28,841 bases of DNA from the IMG/VR virus record IMGVR_UViG_3300028809_000056, positions 1 to 28,841 of that record, one strand, 5' to 3'. Under the pieces are notes generated by a model. The model made no database searches. It saw only the letters and a list, made by a program, of their open reading frames with translations, and was not told where the DNA came from. This DNA comes from a virus. The translations under genes and the position numbers were made by a program. Shown here piece by piece: positions 1 to 8,670 of the stretch (within the stretch, counting starts at the first letter, position 1; every line of letters begins with the position of its first letter).

Positions 1-229
1 CCGATACCGTGCCGCTAGGAGTGACTGCTACGGACGAGTAGACGATGACGCCGCCTGCACCCCCTCCGCCGCCCTGACGAGAGCCGCCGCCTCCGCCGCC
101 AGCAACCACGAGCACGTCAACCGATGAAACGGAGGCTGGGACATTGAATGTCCCTGAGGCCGTGAAAACCTGATAGGTCTGCCCACCAGCACCAAGGAGC
201 AATCCAGCATGGGCAAGAAGCCCGCTCAT
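1..229 (-). CDS. Glycine-rich phage tail/fibre protein, C-terminus cut by window edge
   Basis: Only the first 76 residues are inside the window; the frame stays open to base 1. The ATG at 229-227 overlaps the TGA of the preceding gene (ATGA). The protein begins with a short hydrophobic stretch, then TYQVFTASGTFNVP and a VDVLVVAGGGGGGSRQGGGG run. This is the pattern of the glycine-rich domain found in many phage tail fibres and tail-tip proteins, where a small beta-sandwich is followed by poly-Gly loops. Its place at the end of the virion operon fits a receptor-binding or fibre-tip component. The family call is from motif recall; the C-terminal domain that would define function is not visible. 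Confidence 0.7.
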   Translation of the reverse strand, partial: MSGLLAHAGLLLGAGGQTYQVFTASGTFNVPASVSSVDVLVVAGGGGGGSRQGGGGGAGGVIVYSSVAVTPSGTVS

Positions 230-753
230 GCAAAGGCCTTAGCGAGCGTGGCGTTCCAGTTGGTGCCGTTGTTCAAGGTGGTGATGGATAGGAGGTCAAC
301 TGCGCCAGAGCCGGTAGAAACAGCCCCGGCAACGCCGCCAGCCCATCGGAACGAGGCGGGCCAAGCCACCGTTCGGGGCGTCGTGTCTTGGGTGAAGCGA
401 ATCATCTTGCTCGCACCCTTTCCAGCGCCAGGAAGGTTCGTAAACAGGATGCTGGTGATGTTCGCTGTCAGGGCAATCGTAAAGTAGTCGCCTAGTGACA
501 GGTCTATTGTCGCGACGCCAGCGGCCGGGGTGACGACGTTCACGGCATCTTTGACGGAGACGGTAGGCGCTCCAGCTGTGCCGCCAACAACAATTCCCGT
601 TCCTGCGGTCACGGATGCAACGCCGCCTGCCGCGCCGACCTCAGCAACCGTTGTATCCATCGTCACGCCGCCCACGACAACGGAGAGGGTTGCGGTTCCG
701 GGAAGTGGCGGAGTTACGTCATCGTATCCAACGCCAAACTGCTTGGTAGGCAT
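226..753 (-). CDS. Putative tail-associated structural protein (175 aa)
   Basis: A 175-residue protein rich in Val, Thr, Ala and Gly with an alternating beta-type pattern (TATLSVVVGGVTMDTTVAEVG near residues 20-40, then a TAGTGIVVGGTAGAPTVSV segment). Such sequences are typical of beta-structured fibre or baseplate-like modules. It starts at 753, sharing one base with the upstream stop (TAATG), and its own stop overlaps the start of the glycine-rich tail gene. It is therefore translationally coupled inside the tail-fibre cluster. No enzymatic motif is visible. A structural role is inferred from composition and position only. Confidence 0.55.
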   Translation of the reverse strand: MPTKQFGVGYDDVTPPLPGTATLSVVVGGVTMDTTVAEVGAAGGVASVTAGTGIVVGGTAGAPTVSVKDAVNVVTPAAGVATIDLSLGDYFTIALTANITSILFTNLPGAGKGASKMIRFTQDTTPRTVAWPASFRWAGGVAGAVSTGSGAVDLLSITTLNNGTNWNATLAKAFA

Positions 754-1037
754 TACGGCGTCTCCGTAAATTCAGCTTCGACAGCGGAGGAAGCGGTAGA
801 TAGCGCAGTTGTCACGGCAATCTGCCCGTCCGTGGATTTGACCACATTCAGCAAGTATGCCCTGACCTTGGCCACTAGCATTTGTGCTTTGACAGTGCCG
901 GATGCCGCATTGTACGCGACATAATCACCGTCCTGGCGAGACAGGGCCGCTCCTAATCGGTTGATTTGAGAGGCAGTGGCCGCCTTATTCAGAAGGGCGT
1001 CGGCGATGGCTTGCGCGCGTTGTTCTGGAGTTGCCAT
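753..1037 (-). CDS. Small hypothetical protein in tail-fibre cluster (94 aa)
   Basis: A 94-residue, largely helical, Ala-rich protein (MATPEQRAQAIADALLNKAA at the N-terminus) with an acidic C-terminus (EAEFTETP). The start at 1037 lies one base beyond the stop of the large fibre gene, and the stop shares a base with the next start (TAATG). No known family was recognised. Small helical proteins directly after a fibre gene are sometimes fibre chaperones or fibre-assembly proteins, but nothing in the sequence proves this. Confidence 0.6.
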   Translation of the reverse strand: MATPEQRAQAIADALLNKAATASQINRLGAALSRQDGDYVAYNAASGTVKAQMLVAKVRAYLLNVVKSTDGQIAVTTALSTASSAVEAEFTETP

Positions 1038-1038
1038 A

Positions 1039-2856
1039 TCAAATCACCATATAGGTATAGGTATACAGGCACGCAATACTGGTCGTGCCGTTTGAGTAGA
1101 ACTGGAATATAGCCCTGTCGTTGGTGAAGTCAGCGGACAGTAGTGCGGTGGTAATAGGGACTTGGAGCGTGCCGCCGGCCCCGCCTAGATTGGTGGCTGC
1201 CGTGAAATTGGATGCGACAGGCAGGCTCAGGTCTACGCGCGTTAACGTGCTTGCGCCGACGGTCGGGTCAATGTCCACGCGACCGCTCACGGTGACTGTA
1301 TTTCCAACGCGCATCCATTGCGCCGGTGATGCAATTGAGCTGTCTACGTTCGTAACGTTGGTCAGTGTCGGGGTATAGGTGCCGCTAGCGAGCGTCCCGA
1401 CGCCAGTCAGATTGGTGTGCTGCGCGGCCGTCAGGTGGTAGAACTCATTCGACGTTCCGCCCTGTAGGCCGGACAACTGGTTATGGTTATTGATGGACGT
1501 TGTGCCGAGCACGTCTGTAAATGCGGACTGGATAGAGACCGGAGTGTCTACCCCCTTCTCGAAGATGTATCGCCCAATGAGCAGCGCTTGGTTGTAGAAA
1601 TTCTGAGTTAGATAGGGAGGCGGACCTTCGTTAGCCGCTGCGCCAACGGTGTTGTGCTCGGCGATGCCATAGGCAAACCCGTACTTCGTCCCATCGAAGG
1701 ACATAAAGAACCAGAGGTTCGCGAATTTGTTATTGCTCATGGCGACGAGCGAACCCGTTCCCATGTTGTTAAAATTGAGATTATCCCACTGCGAAACGCC
1801 ACCCGAGATGGTGAGGTTGACGCCGTTGTAATACGCCGAGAACATCGAATCAGTCGTCGAGTTCTTGGCGGCCACGTTAAAATCAGAGACGCGCGACCAC
1901 AAGCGTCCCGCCGTCACCGTTGTGCGGCGAGTTGCTGAGTTGCCCAGGATGAGACCACCGACACTAGCATCTCGAAGCACCGGCCCAAGCGCGTCCGCTC
2001 GCTGAATCAGATTTGTGATGACGTCGCCTACCCGATAGGGGTTGGCCGTTGTGTTAAGCGCCCCATCCAATCGGAACGCCGAGCCAATGGGAATTTGAGT
2101 GTCACGGTCCCAGGTATCAGTTAGGGACTGAACGACAATCGGGTTCCCGCTGTTGTAATCGAGCGCGTAGAAGTGGGTGGTTTGAACGTCAGGGACGTTA
2201 AAGTCAGCCTGCGAGAAATTGCAGAACCGAAGCTCGCTCACGTTATCGTCTAATACTCGAAGAATTGCAGTACCGGCACTGACCCGAGCGGTCACCCCGT
2301 CCACAGCAGACACTACGCCGCCCGTGATGATTCCGGGAGAAAGCATTACGTTGAACGCTTCTTGCAGCGTGGAATACGTGGAATAAGGAAGCCGCGCCAT
2401 CCGAACTTCGGACGAAGCAACTAGCGGGTCGGAGACAAGGAGATTCCCGTTCTCGTCACTGAGATAGTTTCCGTTCTCATCGACCAAATAAGTCGCGTGC
2501 GGGCTGGGGATTTTGTTCGGGGTCAGCAGTTGCCAGCCCTTTATCCCGTCCTCATCCGTGGAGTAGAACGAAACCGGGAGCGGAAGCGCCTCGTCTCCAT
2601 CCAGGTTAAACGTGAGCGCATGCCCGGCAAAGGTGCCGGAAATTTTGACCGACTCAGCGCCGATGAAGAGAGTTCCGAGGATGGCTTCAATCTGCGCCTT
2701 TAGTTCAGCGATTTCACTGGCCGAACCGCCATTTGCCTCTATGTCAGCAAGCCTCTTTAGCAGGCTGCGGAAGAATTTAAAGAACTCAGTAGGCAGCGCG
2801 CGGCGCTCAGCATCCACCCAGCGCTCTACGCCTGGCAGGATGGGTGAATCAGCCAT
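1039..2856 (-). CDS. Tail fibre protein (605 aa)
   Basis: Large fibre-like protein. The N-terminal ~60 residues are helical and charged (ERWVDAERRALPTEFFKFFR, then a leucine-rich coiled coil), which would fit attachment or trimerisation. A Gly/Asn-rich stretch near residues 120-145 repeats the unit DENGN-L-SD twice. The centre and C-terminus are beta-rich. Near residue 460 the motif NNHNQLSGLQGG...EFYHLTAAQH occurs, a module recurrent in phage tail fibres. Two starts are possible, TTG 2859 and ATG 2856; the ATG was preferred, with AGGG about nine bases upstream. It overlaps the preceding gene by eight bases. Host-range determinant by inference. Confidence 0.8.
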   Translation of the reverse strand: MADSPILPGVERWVDAERRALPTEFFKFFRSLLKRLADIEANGGSASEIAELKAQIEAILGTLFIGAESVKISGTFAGHALTFNLDGDEALPLPVSFYSTDEDGIKGWQLLTPNKIPSPHATYLVDENGNYLSDENGNLLVSDPLVASSEVRMARLPYSTYSTLQEAFNVMLSPGIITGGVVSAVDGVTARVSAGTAILRVLDDNVSELRFCNFSQADFNVPDVQTTHFYALDYNSGNPIVVQSLTDTWDRDTQIPIGSAFRLDGALNTTANPYRVGDVITNLIQRADALGPVLRDASVGGLILGNSATRRTTVTAGRLWSRVSDFNVAAKNSTTDSMFSAYYNGVNLTISGGVSQWDNLNFNNMGTGSLVAMSNNKFANLWFFMSFDGTKYGFAYGIAEHNTVGAAANEGPPPYLTQNFYNQALLIGRYIFEKGVDTPVSIQSAFTDVLGTTSINNHNQLSGLQGGTSNEFYHLTAAQHTNLTGVGTLASGTYTPTLTNVTNVDSSIASPAQWMRVGNTVTVSGRVDIDPTVGASTLTRVDLSLPVASNFTAATNLGGAGGTLQVPITTALLSADFTNDRAIFQFYSNGTTSIACLYTYTYMVI

Positions 2857-3661
2857 CAATCACACCCTTTGCGCCAAACTGGAAGCCCTGGGGAGCAGAG
2901 AAGTTTGGCGAGCCTGTGTTGCCTTCGGTCACGTCGAAGGTCACCGTAAAGCCGGTGGAGGTTGCTCCGCCTTCAATCTTCCACGTCACAAATCCACCCG
3001 CCTGGGAGTTTGTTGGCGTGATTGAAACCATCGGAACCGTGCCGCTCTTGAACGGGGTCGTGAATGTCACCGCCAAGCTAGTCTGTTGGCCGCCCGATGC
3101 AGGCGCAGAGCCGGTACCCCAAAGCTCCTGAAACTTCAGAGCATCGCCACCTCCGGCGACAAACGAAGTCGTGGCTACCGTAATATCCGGCTCGGGAATC
3201 TCTGGCTGCGCTTGCAGGATATAGCCGTCCCCATCGGAGTTGACGACTACCATATCGCCCGGCGAGCCCGTGGGGTCAGGAAGATTGAAGATGGGGCCAG
3301 ACCACAGGATATTCGTTCCATCCGTGGTGATGTACTCGCCGGAGTGGCCAGTCGGGCTCGGGATAGCCAGTCCTGGCGCAATCTCCGGCCGGATGTCGGT
3401 CGGGTTGACGATGGAACTGTCATCAGCCGCATCCAGCTTGTAGGTGTAGTCGCCATCGAGCCATACCGGGTCCGGGAAACGACCGTTCGAGTCCAGAATG
3501 ACCGGATTAGGATTTGGCGTCGTGAGGGCGTAATCCTGATACGTGTTCTTCGGGGTTGTCGTATTCAGGATGTAGAAGTAGGCCTTGCCGCCCGGAGCTG
3601 GGGTCAGGCCGAGCAGCGTATCGAGGACGGGCGCTGGGTCGCGGAAACGGTAGGCAGCCAT
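2849..3661 (-). CDS. Tail spike/fibre N-terminal-type virion protein (270 aa)
   Basis: A 270-residue protein whose first ~110 residues resemble the head- or tail-binding module of podovirus spikes. It has a KAYFYILNTTTPKNTYQD segment, then NPNPVILDSNGRFP and a DGDYTYKL segment at residues ~25-80. That pattern of end-product, default value, then 'NPVVLDSNGR' is common in particle-binding domains. The rest is Gly/Thr-rich beta sequence. It follows the ejection-protein gene with no gap and precedes the tail fibre gene. I infer an adaptor or short fibre linking the fibre to the tail hub. It could also be a baseplate-like cap protein. Confidence 0.65.
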   Translation of the reverse strand: MAAYRFRDPAPVLDTLLGLTPAPGGKAYFYILNTTTPKNTYQDYALTTPNPNPVILDSNGRFPDPVWLDGDYTYKLDAADDSSIVNPTDIRPEIAPGLAIPSPTGHSGEYITTDGTNILWSGPIFNLPDPTGSPGDMVVVNSDGDGYILQAQPEIPEPDITVATTSFVAGGGDALKFQELWGTGSAPASGGQQTSLAVTFTTPFKSGTVPMVSITPTNSQAGGFVTWKIEGGATSTGFTVTFDVTEGNTGSPNFSAPQGFQFGAKGVIDG

Positions 3662-5539
3662 TTATTCTTCACTCCGTGGGCGAGATGCTGACATTTGAAT
3701 CATGGCCTTGGTAAGAACTTGCCTATCCCTTGGAGCCATTGAAGAAAGAACGCGACGAGCCTCAGCGGGGTCGGCGATGAGGCGTGCAATCGCGGCATCA
3801 ATGCGGGGTTGGTTGAGTTCGCGCAAGCGCTCAACGAAGCGGCCAACGACCGGGATGGCCTCAATGGACGACCGGCCAAGCCGTTGAGCTAGTGCTTGTC
3901 GCTCTGCGGTCATGGAATTACCACCGCTGCCTGCGGTTGCGCGGAAGTTCTGGCGCTCCAAATCATCCTGAATGGCTCGGATAGCATTGATGTCGTCAGG
4001 CGTAAGAATGTCGGCCGCCACGGCATTATCGAATCCGGTAGCGCGCTGAGCTAGTTCGTCAAGATTGAGTGACTGGCGAGAGAAGCTGGCCGGCAACAAA
4101 GGACGAACACCCGTTGTCGGGTCAGGCACCGCCGCTGCCCCTCGCTGCATCAGCTCACGCCCGACCTCCATTCGATTAATAGGCCGGCTCATGTTCTGGA
4201 ACGTGGCTCGGTAATTCTCGAATGAAGGCGCGAGATTTGCGAGTTCTGCGTCCACCATGTTGCGCATCTGCATTAGTTCGGCACTGGCTGCGCGTGCAAA
4301 ATCCCGCTCAGAGCCGGCCGTTCCTTCCAGCATGTCATTGATGGACTTGCGCACCTGATACAAGCCCTGCGCGCTCGGCTCTGCTCGGTCGAGGTCGTTG
4401 ATAACGGCGTTCACAGTTCGCTCAACAGCGCCGCGTCCGCCTTGTGCTTGGCTAAGATTGGCGAATTGCTGACGCAATCCGGCGACATTCCCGGCGGGTG
4501 CAGCTCCGTACTGCATCGCCTGTGCCGCAATCTGGTCAGCTTCATTGAACGCCGCATCTCGCATACCGCCGGTTGCATCACCGCGCGCACGAATCGCTGC
4601 TGTCATATCAGCATCCGTACCCGCAATCCCTTCAAGGAGACGAGAGCGTGCAGCGGCATTGGCGGAATCCAATGGCGTGAACTCGCTGGTACGCCCCCGC
4701 ACTTGGCGTTCAAGTCGGGCAATGCCAGGGTCTAGCGTCTGTTCGGCAAGTGAGCGTTGGACACCGGGAACCTGCGAGGGGGCGGCATTCGTCAGAGCAG
4801 CGGGATTGGCTGCTTCACTGCGAATTTGATTTGCAGCCAGTCGCTCAGTCATGGTCGAGTTGGCGCGCGTGAATGCCCCTGGCGCAAACGGCGCAAGCGC
4901 CCCAAGGAGTCCAGCACCAAGCTGCGCCATCGGGCCGCCCCCGGCCTCACGGGTCGAGGACGACGCAACCGCTCCAGTGCCGCCGCCAATAATCTGCGCT
5001 AGCGGGTTAGATGCCAGTGTGCGGCCCACGCCGCTAACCACGGGGCGAGCAGACCGCGCCAAGGTGTTCCCGATACCCACCGGCACAATGGCGGATGTAA
5101 CGCCGCTGGTGGTGTCCTGATAGATGCGCTCGCCAGGTGTTTCAGCGCGGGCTGTTCCCAGCGCATCCAGCAGGGCATTCACGCTGCCGCCAATATCCCG
5201 CTGCTGCATGTTCTCAGGCAGCGCGCGATTGACTAGGTTGGTGATGGGCGAAACCGCCAAGTCGGGGATGGCGGCTAAGCCGGTCAGGATTCCTCGGCCA
5301 CCAATACCAGAGAGTCGGCCCGCCTGTTCCTGTTGGTTGAGGCTGTTGAGGCGGTTTTCGTAGTTAAGCGCTGCATCGGCTTGGGCAATCTGCGCCTGCC
5401 GCTGCTCACGGGTAACGCGAGGAACAACCTTATAGCTCGAATCAACGTTGGTTGAGACGCCGGAGAAATTGACCACAGGCGAGCCGCTGAACCGTGGCTT
5501 CTTGGTTTGCTCAACAGGAGTTCCGGCGAATCGCGGCAT
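3662..5539 (-). CDS. Internal virion/ejection protein, large (625 aa)
   Basis: A 625-residue protein with an Arg/Gln-rich helical N-terminus and an Ala/Gly-rich central hydrophobic block (residues ~170-225: several GxxxG/AxxxA-type stretches such as GAGLLGALAPFAPGAF). The C-terminal half is long and helical with many Arg, Gln and Ala residues. Low-complexity, helix-rich proteins with a membrane-active middle, placed after the gp10-like gene and before the fibre, match the P22 ejection proteins (gp7, gp16, gp20) in position and character. Those proteins are packaged and injected to form a conduit through the envelope. Function is inferred from context; sequence similarity to a specific P22 protein was not established. 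Confidence 0.6.
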   Translation of the reverse strand: MPRFAGTPVEQTKKPRFSGSPVVNFSGVSTNVDSSYKVVPRVTREQRQAQIAQADAALNYENRLNSLNQQEQAGRLSGIGGRGILTGLAAIPDLAVSPITNLVNRALPENMQQRDIGGSVNALLDALGTARAETPGERIYQDTTSGVTSAIVPVGIGNTLARSARPVVSGVGRTLASNPLAQIIGGGTGAVASSSTREAGGGPMAQLGAGLLGALAPFAPGAFTRANSTMTERLAANQIRSEAANPAALTNAAPSQVPGVQRSLAEQTLDPGIARLERQVRGRTSEFTPLDSANAAARSRLLEGIAGTDADMTAAIRARGDATGGMRDAAFNEADQIAAQAMQYGAAPAGNVAGLRQQFANLSQAQGGRGAVERTVNAVINDLDRAEPSAQGLYQVRKSINDMLEGTAGSERDFARAASAELMQMRNMVDAELANLAPSFENYRATFQNMSRPINRMEVGRELMQRGAAAVPDPTTGVRPLLPASFSRQSLNLDELAQRATGFDNAVAADILTPDDINAIRAIQDDLERQNFRATAGSGGNSMTAERQALAQRLGRSSIEAIPVVGRFVERLRELNQPRIDAAIARLIADPAEARRVLSSMAPRDRQVLTKAMIQMSASRPRSEE

Positions 5540-5541
5540 GG

Positions 5542-6912
5542 TCAGGGCTTCCGGTAGGTCTGGCCGTCGTCAGGATCAATGAACTCAGCGCCCGAGGGTA
5601 GCGCGTTGTATTCGGCGTCCGTAGTCGGGCGGGCGGGGCCGGCTTGCGACGGAGATTGGTTCACGCCACGGAAGTCGGCCATGCCGGTTGCCCGAGTCGG
5701 GTCGTAGCCGTACTCCTGGGCGATGTTCTGCTGCTCTCGCGTCACCGCCGTGATGCGATCCTGTGCTGCGCCGGCAAGCTGGCGCGCCTCATTCATGAAT
5801 TGCTCGCGCTGACTGGGATTCAGGCGTTCGCCTCGCAGAATCTGATTGCGATAGTTGAGGATTCGGTCAGGGATGCCGGCTGCATTTTGCGCGTTGGCAA
5901 ACTCCTGTTCACGGACCACGGAGCCGGGGTCCAGCATCTTCATAAATGCAAAGATGAGAGACAGGTCGCCGGCCGCGCTTCCGCTACGCGCTGCGTTTTG
6001 CACGTTGGTGAACATATTGAGGACGCTGCGGTCCTGCTTGATGCGGTCCTGCGTTTCTCGGCGCAAATCGCGCTCTCCCTTAGCCAGGTCAGCGGCCACC
6101 GGGTTGTTCTGCTTGTCGGCCGGACCGCCGGGGATGGGCTCCAGGGTTCCGTTAGCGCCGTAGCGGTAGCCGGATGGGGCATTTTCTGGCTTGGGGGGCG
6201 TATAGCCAAGAGCTCCGCCTTGGCGGTCAGGCAGTTGGGTGGACGAGCCGCTAGGCGCAGTAGCCCATGCATTCGGGTCGGCCATGATGGCTTGCTGTAC
6301 TTCCGCAGGCAGATTCGGGTCGATGCGCGTCGGCATACCGTCCGGGCCAGTGAACATTCCGCCTGCCGGAATCTGAGGCGCGCTCGGCTGCCCGTAATTG
6401 GGCTGCGTGAACCGCTGGGTTCGCGGGTCGAGCAGCATCTGCACCGTGCCGCCACGACCATCCGGAACGTTGACCAGTTGGGCATTGGCTGGCGAGAACG
6501 GCACTTCCGCGACCAATTGGTTGTTGGCATCAAACCGCTTTGAACCAGGAGCCAGCGTGTAGCTCTCGCCAGTTGCGCCTCCGCCATACGCAGAGAGCAC
6601 CTGGTCAGCCAAGGCAACCGCCTCCGGCTCGTTGTACGGCCCCGCGTCGCCCAGCCCCAGGCCCGCCAGAGATGGTTTCAGGAAGCGCTCGTAATACATC
6701 GCACCGCCCTGCGGGTTCTGCGCCAGATAGTCCTTGTAGCCTTTCGCAAGGCCGTACAGCGCCTGTTGTTGGCTCACTTGGCGCTGCTGCTGGGCGTCCT
6801 CGATTCGCATGGTGTTCATCAGGCGGGACTGGCCGGCCTGTTCTTGTTGTGCGCGCGACTGGCGAGCATCGTTGATGCCGCCGAAAAAGGCTTCTGCGAA
6901 GTTGTTAGCCAT
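5542..6912 (-). CDS. Ejection/internal virion protein (456 aa)
   Basis: The open frame extends up to 7065, but the ATG at 6912 (MANNFAEAFFGGINDARQSR) is chosen because it overlaps the stop of the upstream gene by one base (TAATG). The N-terminal ~70 residues are a Gln/Arg-rich helix typical of particle-packaged ejection proteins. The middle is Pro/Gly-rich with several FDPxxQ-like turns. Residues ~290-430 are again helical (RDLRRETQDRIKQDRS and similar). The C-terminus contains ALPSGAEFIDPDDGQTYRKP, a short ending motif seen in several phage internal proteins. With its two neighbours it makes an ejection-protein trio analogous to the P22 set. Confidence 0.6.
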   Translation of the reverse strand: MANNFAEAFFGGINDARQSRAQQEQAGQSRLMNTMRIEDAQQQRQVSQQQALYGLAKGYKDYLAQNPQGGAMYYERFLKPSLAGLGLGDAGPYNEPEAVALADQVLSAYGGGATGESYTLAPGSKRFDANNQLVAEVPFSPANAQLVNVPDGRGGTVQMLLDPRTQRFTQPNYGQPSAPQIPAGGMFTGPDGMPTRIDPNLPAEVQQAIMADPNAWATAPSGSSTQLPDRQGGALGYTPPKPENAPSGYRYGANGTLEPIPGGPADKQNNPVAADLAKGERDLRRETQDRIKQDRSVLNMFTNVQNAARSGSAAGDLSLIFAFMKMLDPGSVVREQEFANAQNAAGIPDRILNYRNQILRGERLNPSQREQFMNEARQLAGAAQDRITAVTREQQNIAQEYGYDPTRATGMADFRGVNQSPSQAGPARPTTDAEYNALPSGAEFIDPDDGQTYRKP

Positions 6913-7898
6913 TAGCTGCCCCAAAGAGAGCCGACGTTGTTGCCGAAGTTGTAGATAGAGCCCTGTCCGCTTCCCGCCTGCAAGCCGAGCAAGCTTGGCT
7001 GCTGAGCGAAACCGCCTGACGGCAACGCTCCTGCCGATGATGCTCCGCCCCCGCCAGAACCCCACGCATTTCCTAGGGAAGTGCCGATTCCGTTCAGCGC
7101 GCCGCTCCAGGCATTCCCCTGGTTGATGTAGCCGGACGAGCGCGCGTTACCAATTCCTTGGAGCGCAGCACCGGCTTGATTTCCGAAGTTCTGCCCGAGG
7201 CTGTTCAGTTGGCTATTGGCCTGTCCGCCGATACCCGCCAGCCGAAACAGGTTGTTCTGGAAGTTGCCGAAAGCATTGGAGCCGATGTTGGACGCCAATC
7301 GCATCCGGTCAGCATCCGCTCCACCGGAGTACAGGCGACCACGAGCTGCCGCGCCACGGTCCAGGCCCTGGATTCCTTCTTGCATCGCCACGAGGTAATC
7401 AGGGGTTTGATAGAAGGCGCTGAAATCCGGGGTTCCGGAACCTTGCATCACCTGTCCGGAACCTCCAGCTGCAGCGCCAGTTGCGCCGCCGCCAAAAACC
7501 AACGGGGTCGAGCCTTGCATCGGCTTGCCAAAGAAGCCCATTGGGTCATAGCTAGTGCCGCCACCTTGTGCTGCGAGATTGGCCGGGTCGGTCAGCTTGT
7601 CGAACAGGGAGCGACTTTTCTTGACCGGCTCGCCACCGGACACGGTAATCGGGCCGCCCGGATTGAAGGCCATCGTCGGCAGGCCGTACATTTGCGCGAG
7701 TAGATTCAGTGCCCCGACGCCGGTTGCCTGATAGGGCAGCGTATCGTTCCGGCTTTGATTGAACATCGCCAGATTGGCATTGATGGAGTCTCGCCCGCCT
7801 TGTGCTGCTGCGCCTGCGGCTGAGCCGGCAGCATTGGCCTGCATGCCCCCTTGTACGGCAGAGCCTGCGGCTCCGATGAGTGCGCCTGCAACTGGCAT
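6912..7898 (-). CDS. DNA-transfer/ejection protein (328 aa)
   Basis: The start at 7898 (MPVAGALIGAAGSAVQGG) is preferred over the longer frame because GGAG lies eight bases upstream and it sits three bases after the preceding stop. The N-terminus is Ala/Gly-rich and moderately hydrophobic, followed by SINANLAMFNQSRNDTLPYQ and LNLLAQMYGLP. The C-terminal half holds TPDYLVAMQEGIQGLDRGAA and GGADADRMRLASNIGSNAFG, then Gly/Asn-rich repeats. I recall this arrangement from phage proteins annotated as 'DNA transfer protein', small packaged proteins ejected with the genome. Position after the tail-hub genes supports this. Confidence 0.65.
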   Translation of the reverse strand: MPVAGALIGAAGSAVQGGMQANAAGSAAGAAAQGGRDSINANLAMFNQSRNDTLPYQATGVGALNLLAQMYGLPTMAFNPGGPITVSGGEPVKKSRSLFDKLTDPANLAAQGGGTSYDPMGFFGKPMQGSTPLVFGGGATGAAAGGSGQVMQGSGTPDFSAFYQTPDYLVAMQEGIQGLDRGAAARGRLYSGGADADRMRLASNIGSNAFGNFQNNLFRLAGIGGQANSQLNSLGQNFGNQAGAALQGIGNARSSGYINQGNAWSGALNGIGTSLGNAWGSGGGGASSAGALPSGGFAQQPSLLGLQAGSGQGSIYNFGNNVGSLWGS

Positions 7899-7900
7899 GG

Positions 7901-8458
7901 TCAGGTCTCCAACACAGAATAATCGTCGTTCATAACCGCCCACCTACGAAGGAAGCGGTCTCCCTTGGCTTGCTGGCCCAATGCCTCACATTGAGCTGTC
8001 ACCCAAGCCGGCGACTGGCGGCGTGCCCATACGTCCATCGGCAGGGCGTAGTGGTGCACGTCATGTTGAATCCCGTCGCGAGTATACGCCTTGTCTCGGG
8101 TGTATTCAGGCAGGAAGCCCATCTTCTCGGTGAGCTTTCGAGCAGGAATGTTGTCGGCCGGAACCTTGGTCACGATGCGCGTGCAGTCGGTCCCACAGAA
8201 CAGGAAATGGGCAGCGGCTTGACAGCAATCAAAAGCGTTTTTCGTCCTTGGTAGAAAGAGGGTGTGGACTTCGTACACCCCATCCCCGAGGCCGTGGAAG
8301 AAAAAGCCTCCTGTCTCAAACTCGATGCCGATGCCTTGGTCGAATACCTGACTCAGCGGGAGTGGCAAATCCCGCTCGCTGTCTTTCGTTACCCAGCGAC
8401 GCACGTCAGGGTGGTCAATGACCGATTGCAGGAAGTCGGGGGACTGAGCAATCCTCAC
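7901..8458 (-). CDS. GNAT-family acetyltransferase-like protein (185 aa)
   Basis: A GTG start at 8458 overlaps the stop of the small gp10-tail gene (GTGA), with AGGG seven bases upstream. The N-terminus (FLQSVIDHPDVRRWV) resembles the RimJ/phage GNAT opening. A central beta region follows (GIGIEFETGGFFFHGLGDGV, YEVHTLFLP). The VPADNIPARKLTEKMGF segment near residues 98-114 is the acetyl-CoA-dependent 'N-x-x-A-x-K-x-x-E-K-x-G-F' motif B. Family members transfer an acetyl group from acetyl-CoA to amines. Such genes recur between stabilisation and ejection genes in related podoviruses, but the substrate is unknown. Virion-protein or host-protein modification are both possible. Confidence 0.75.
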   Translation of the reverse strand: MRIAQSPDFLQSVIDHPDVRRWVTKDSERDLPLPLSQVFDQGIGIEFETGGFFFHGLGDGVYEVHTLFLPRTKNAFDCCQAAAHFLFCGTDCTRIVTKVPADNIPARKLTEKMGFLPEYTRDKAYTRDGIQHDVHHYALPMDVWARRQSPAWVTAQCEALGQQAKGDRFLRRWAVMNDDYSVLET

Positions 8459-8670
8459 GATTCGCCCTCAATCTCAGCCACCGCACCCATTAGGTCGGAA
8501 GGGATTGGCGAGGTAACGGTAATCGTGGCGTCAATCACGCGCGCCTCACCGAAGCGGTTGAATCGAATGCGCTTGGCGTAGTCGCCAACCTCCCCAAGAG
8601 ACGCGGACTTACTGACAATTCGATGCCGATTGCCGTTCTTCTGGACGTCGATGCGGACTTCGCGAGGCAT
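8455..8670 (-). CDS. Detached C-terminal segment of gp10-like stabilisation protein (71 aa)
   Basis: The ATG at 8670 shares a base with the stop of the large upstream gene (TAATG). The 71 residues (MPREVRIDVQKNG, then SASLGEVGDYAKRIRFNRFG and ARVIDATITVTSPIPSDLMGA) match the pattern I recall at the C-terminus of P22 gp10-type packaged-DNA stabilisation proteins. In those, a DDGGRTWS-like strand is followed by S-x-G-x-x-G-E-Y-x-x-R-[VI]-x-W-x-R-[LF]-G and R-V-F-x-V-x-x-S-D-P. Here that segment stands alone, coupled to the gene for the rest of the protein. It probably assembles beside the larger product. The assignment is by motif memory, without an alignment. Confidence 0.65.
   Translation of the reverse strand: MPREVRIDVQKNGNRHRIVSKSASLGEVGDYAKRIRFNRFGEARVIDATITVTSPIPSDLMGAVAEIEGES

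Noticed and set aside
1-2856. Possible diversity-generating retroelement in the tail-fibre region (as in Bordetella phage BPP-1)
   Set aside because: No reverse transcriptase frame and no template/variable repeat pair was seen inside the window.
3086-3691. Long plus-strand open frame opposite the 270-aa virion gene
   Set aside because: A shadow of the GC-rich minus-strand gene; no ribosome site and Arg-rich low-quality translation.
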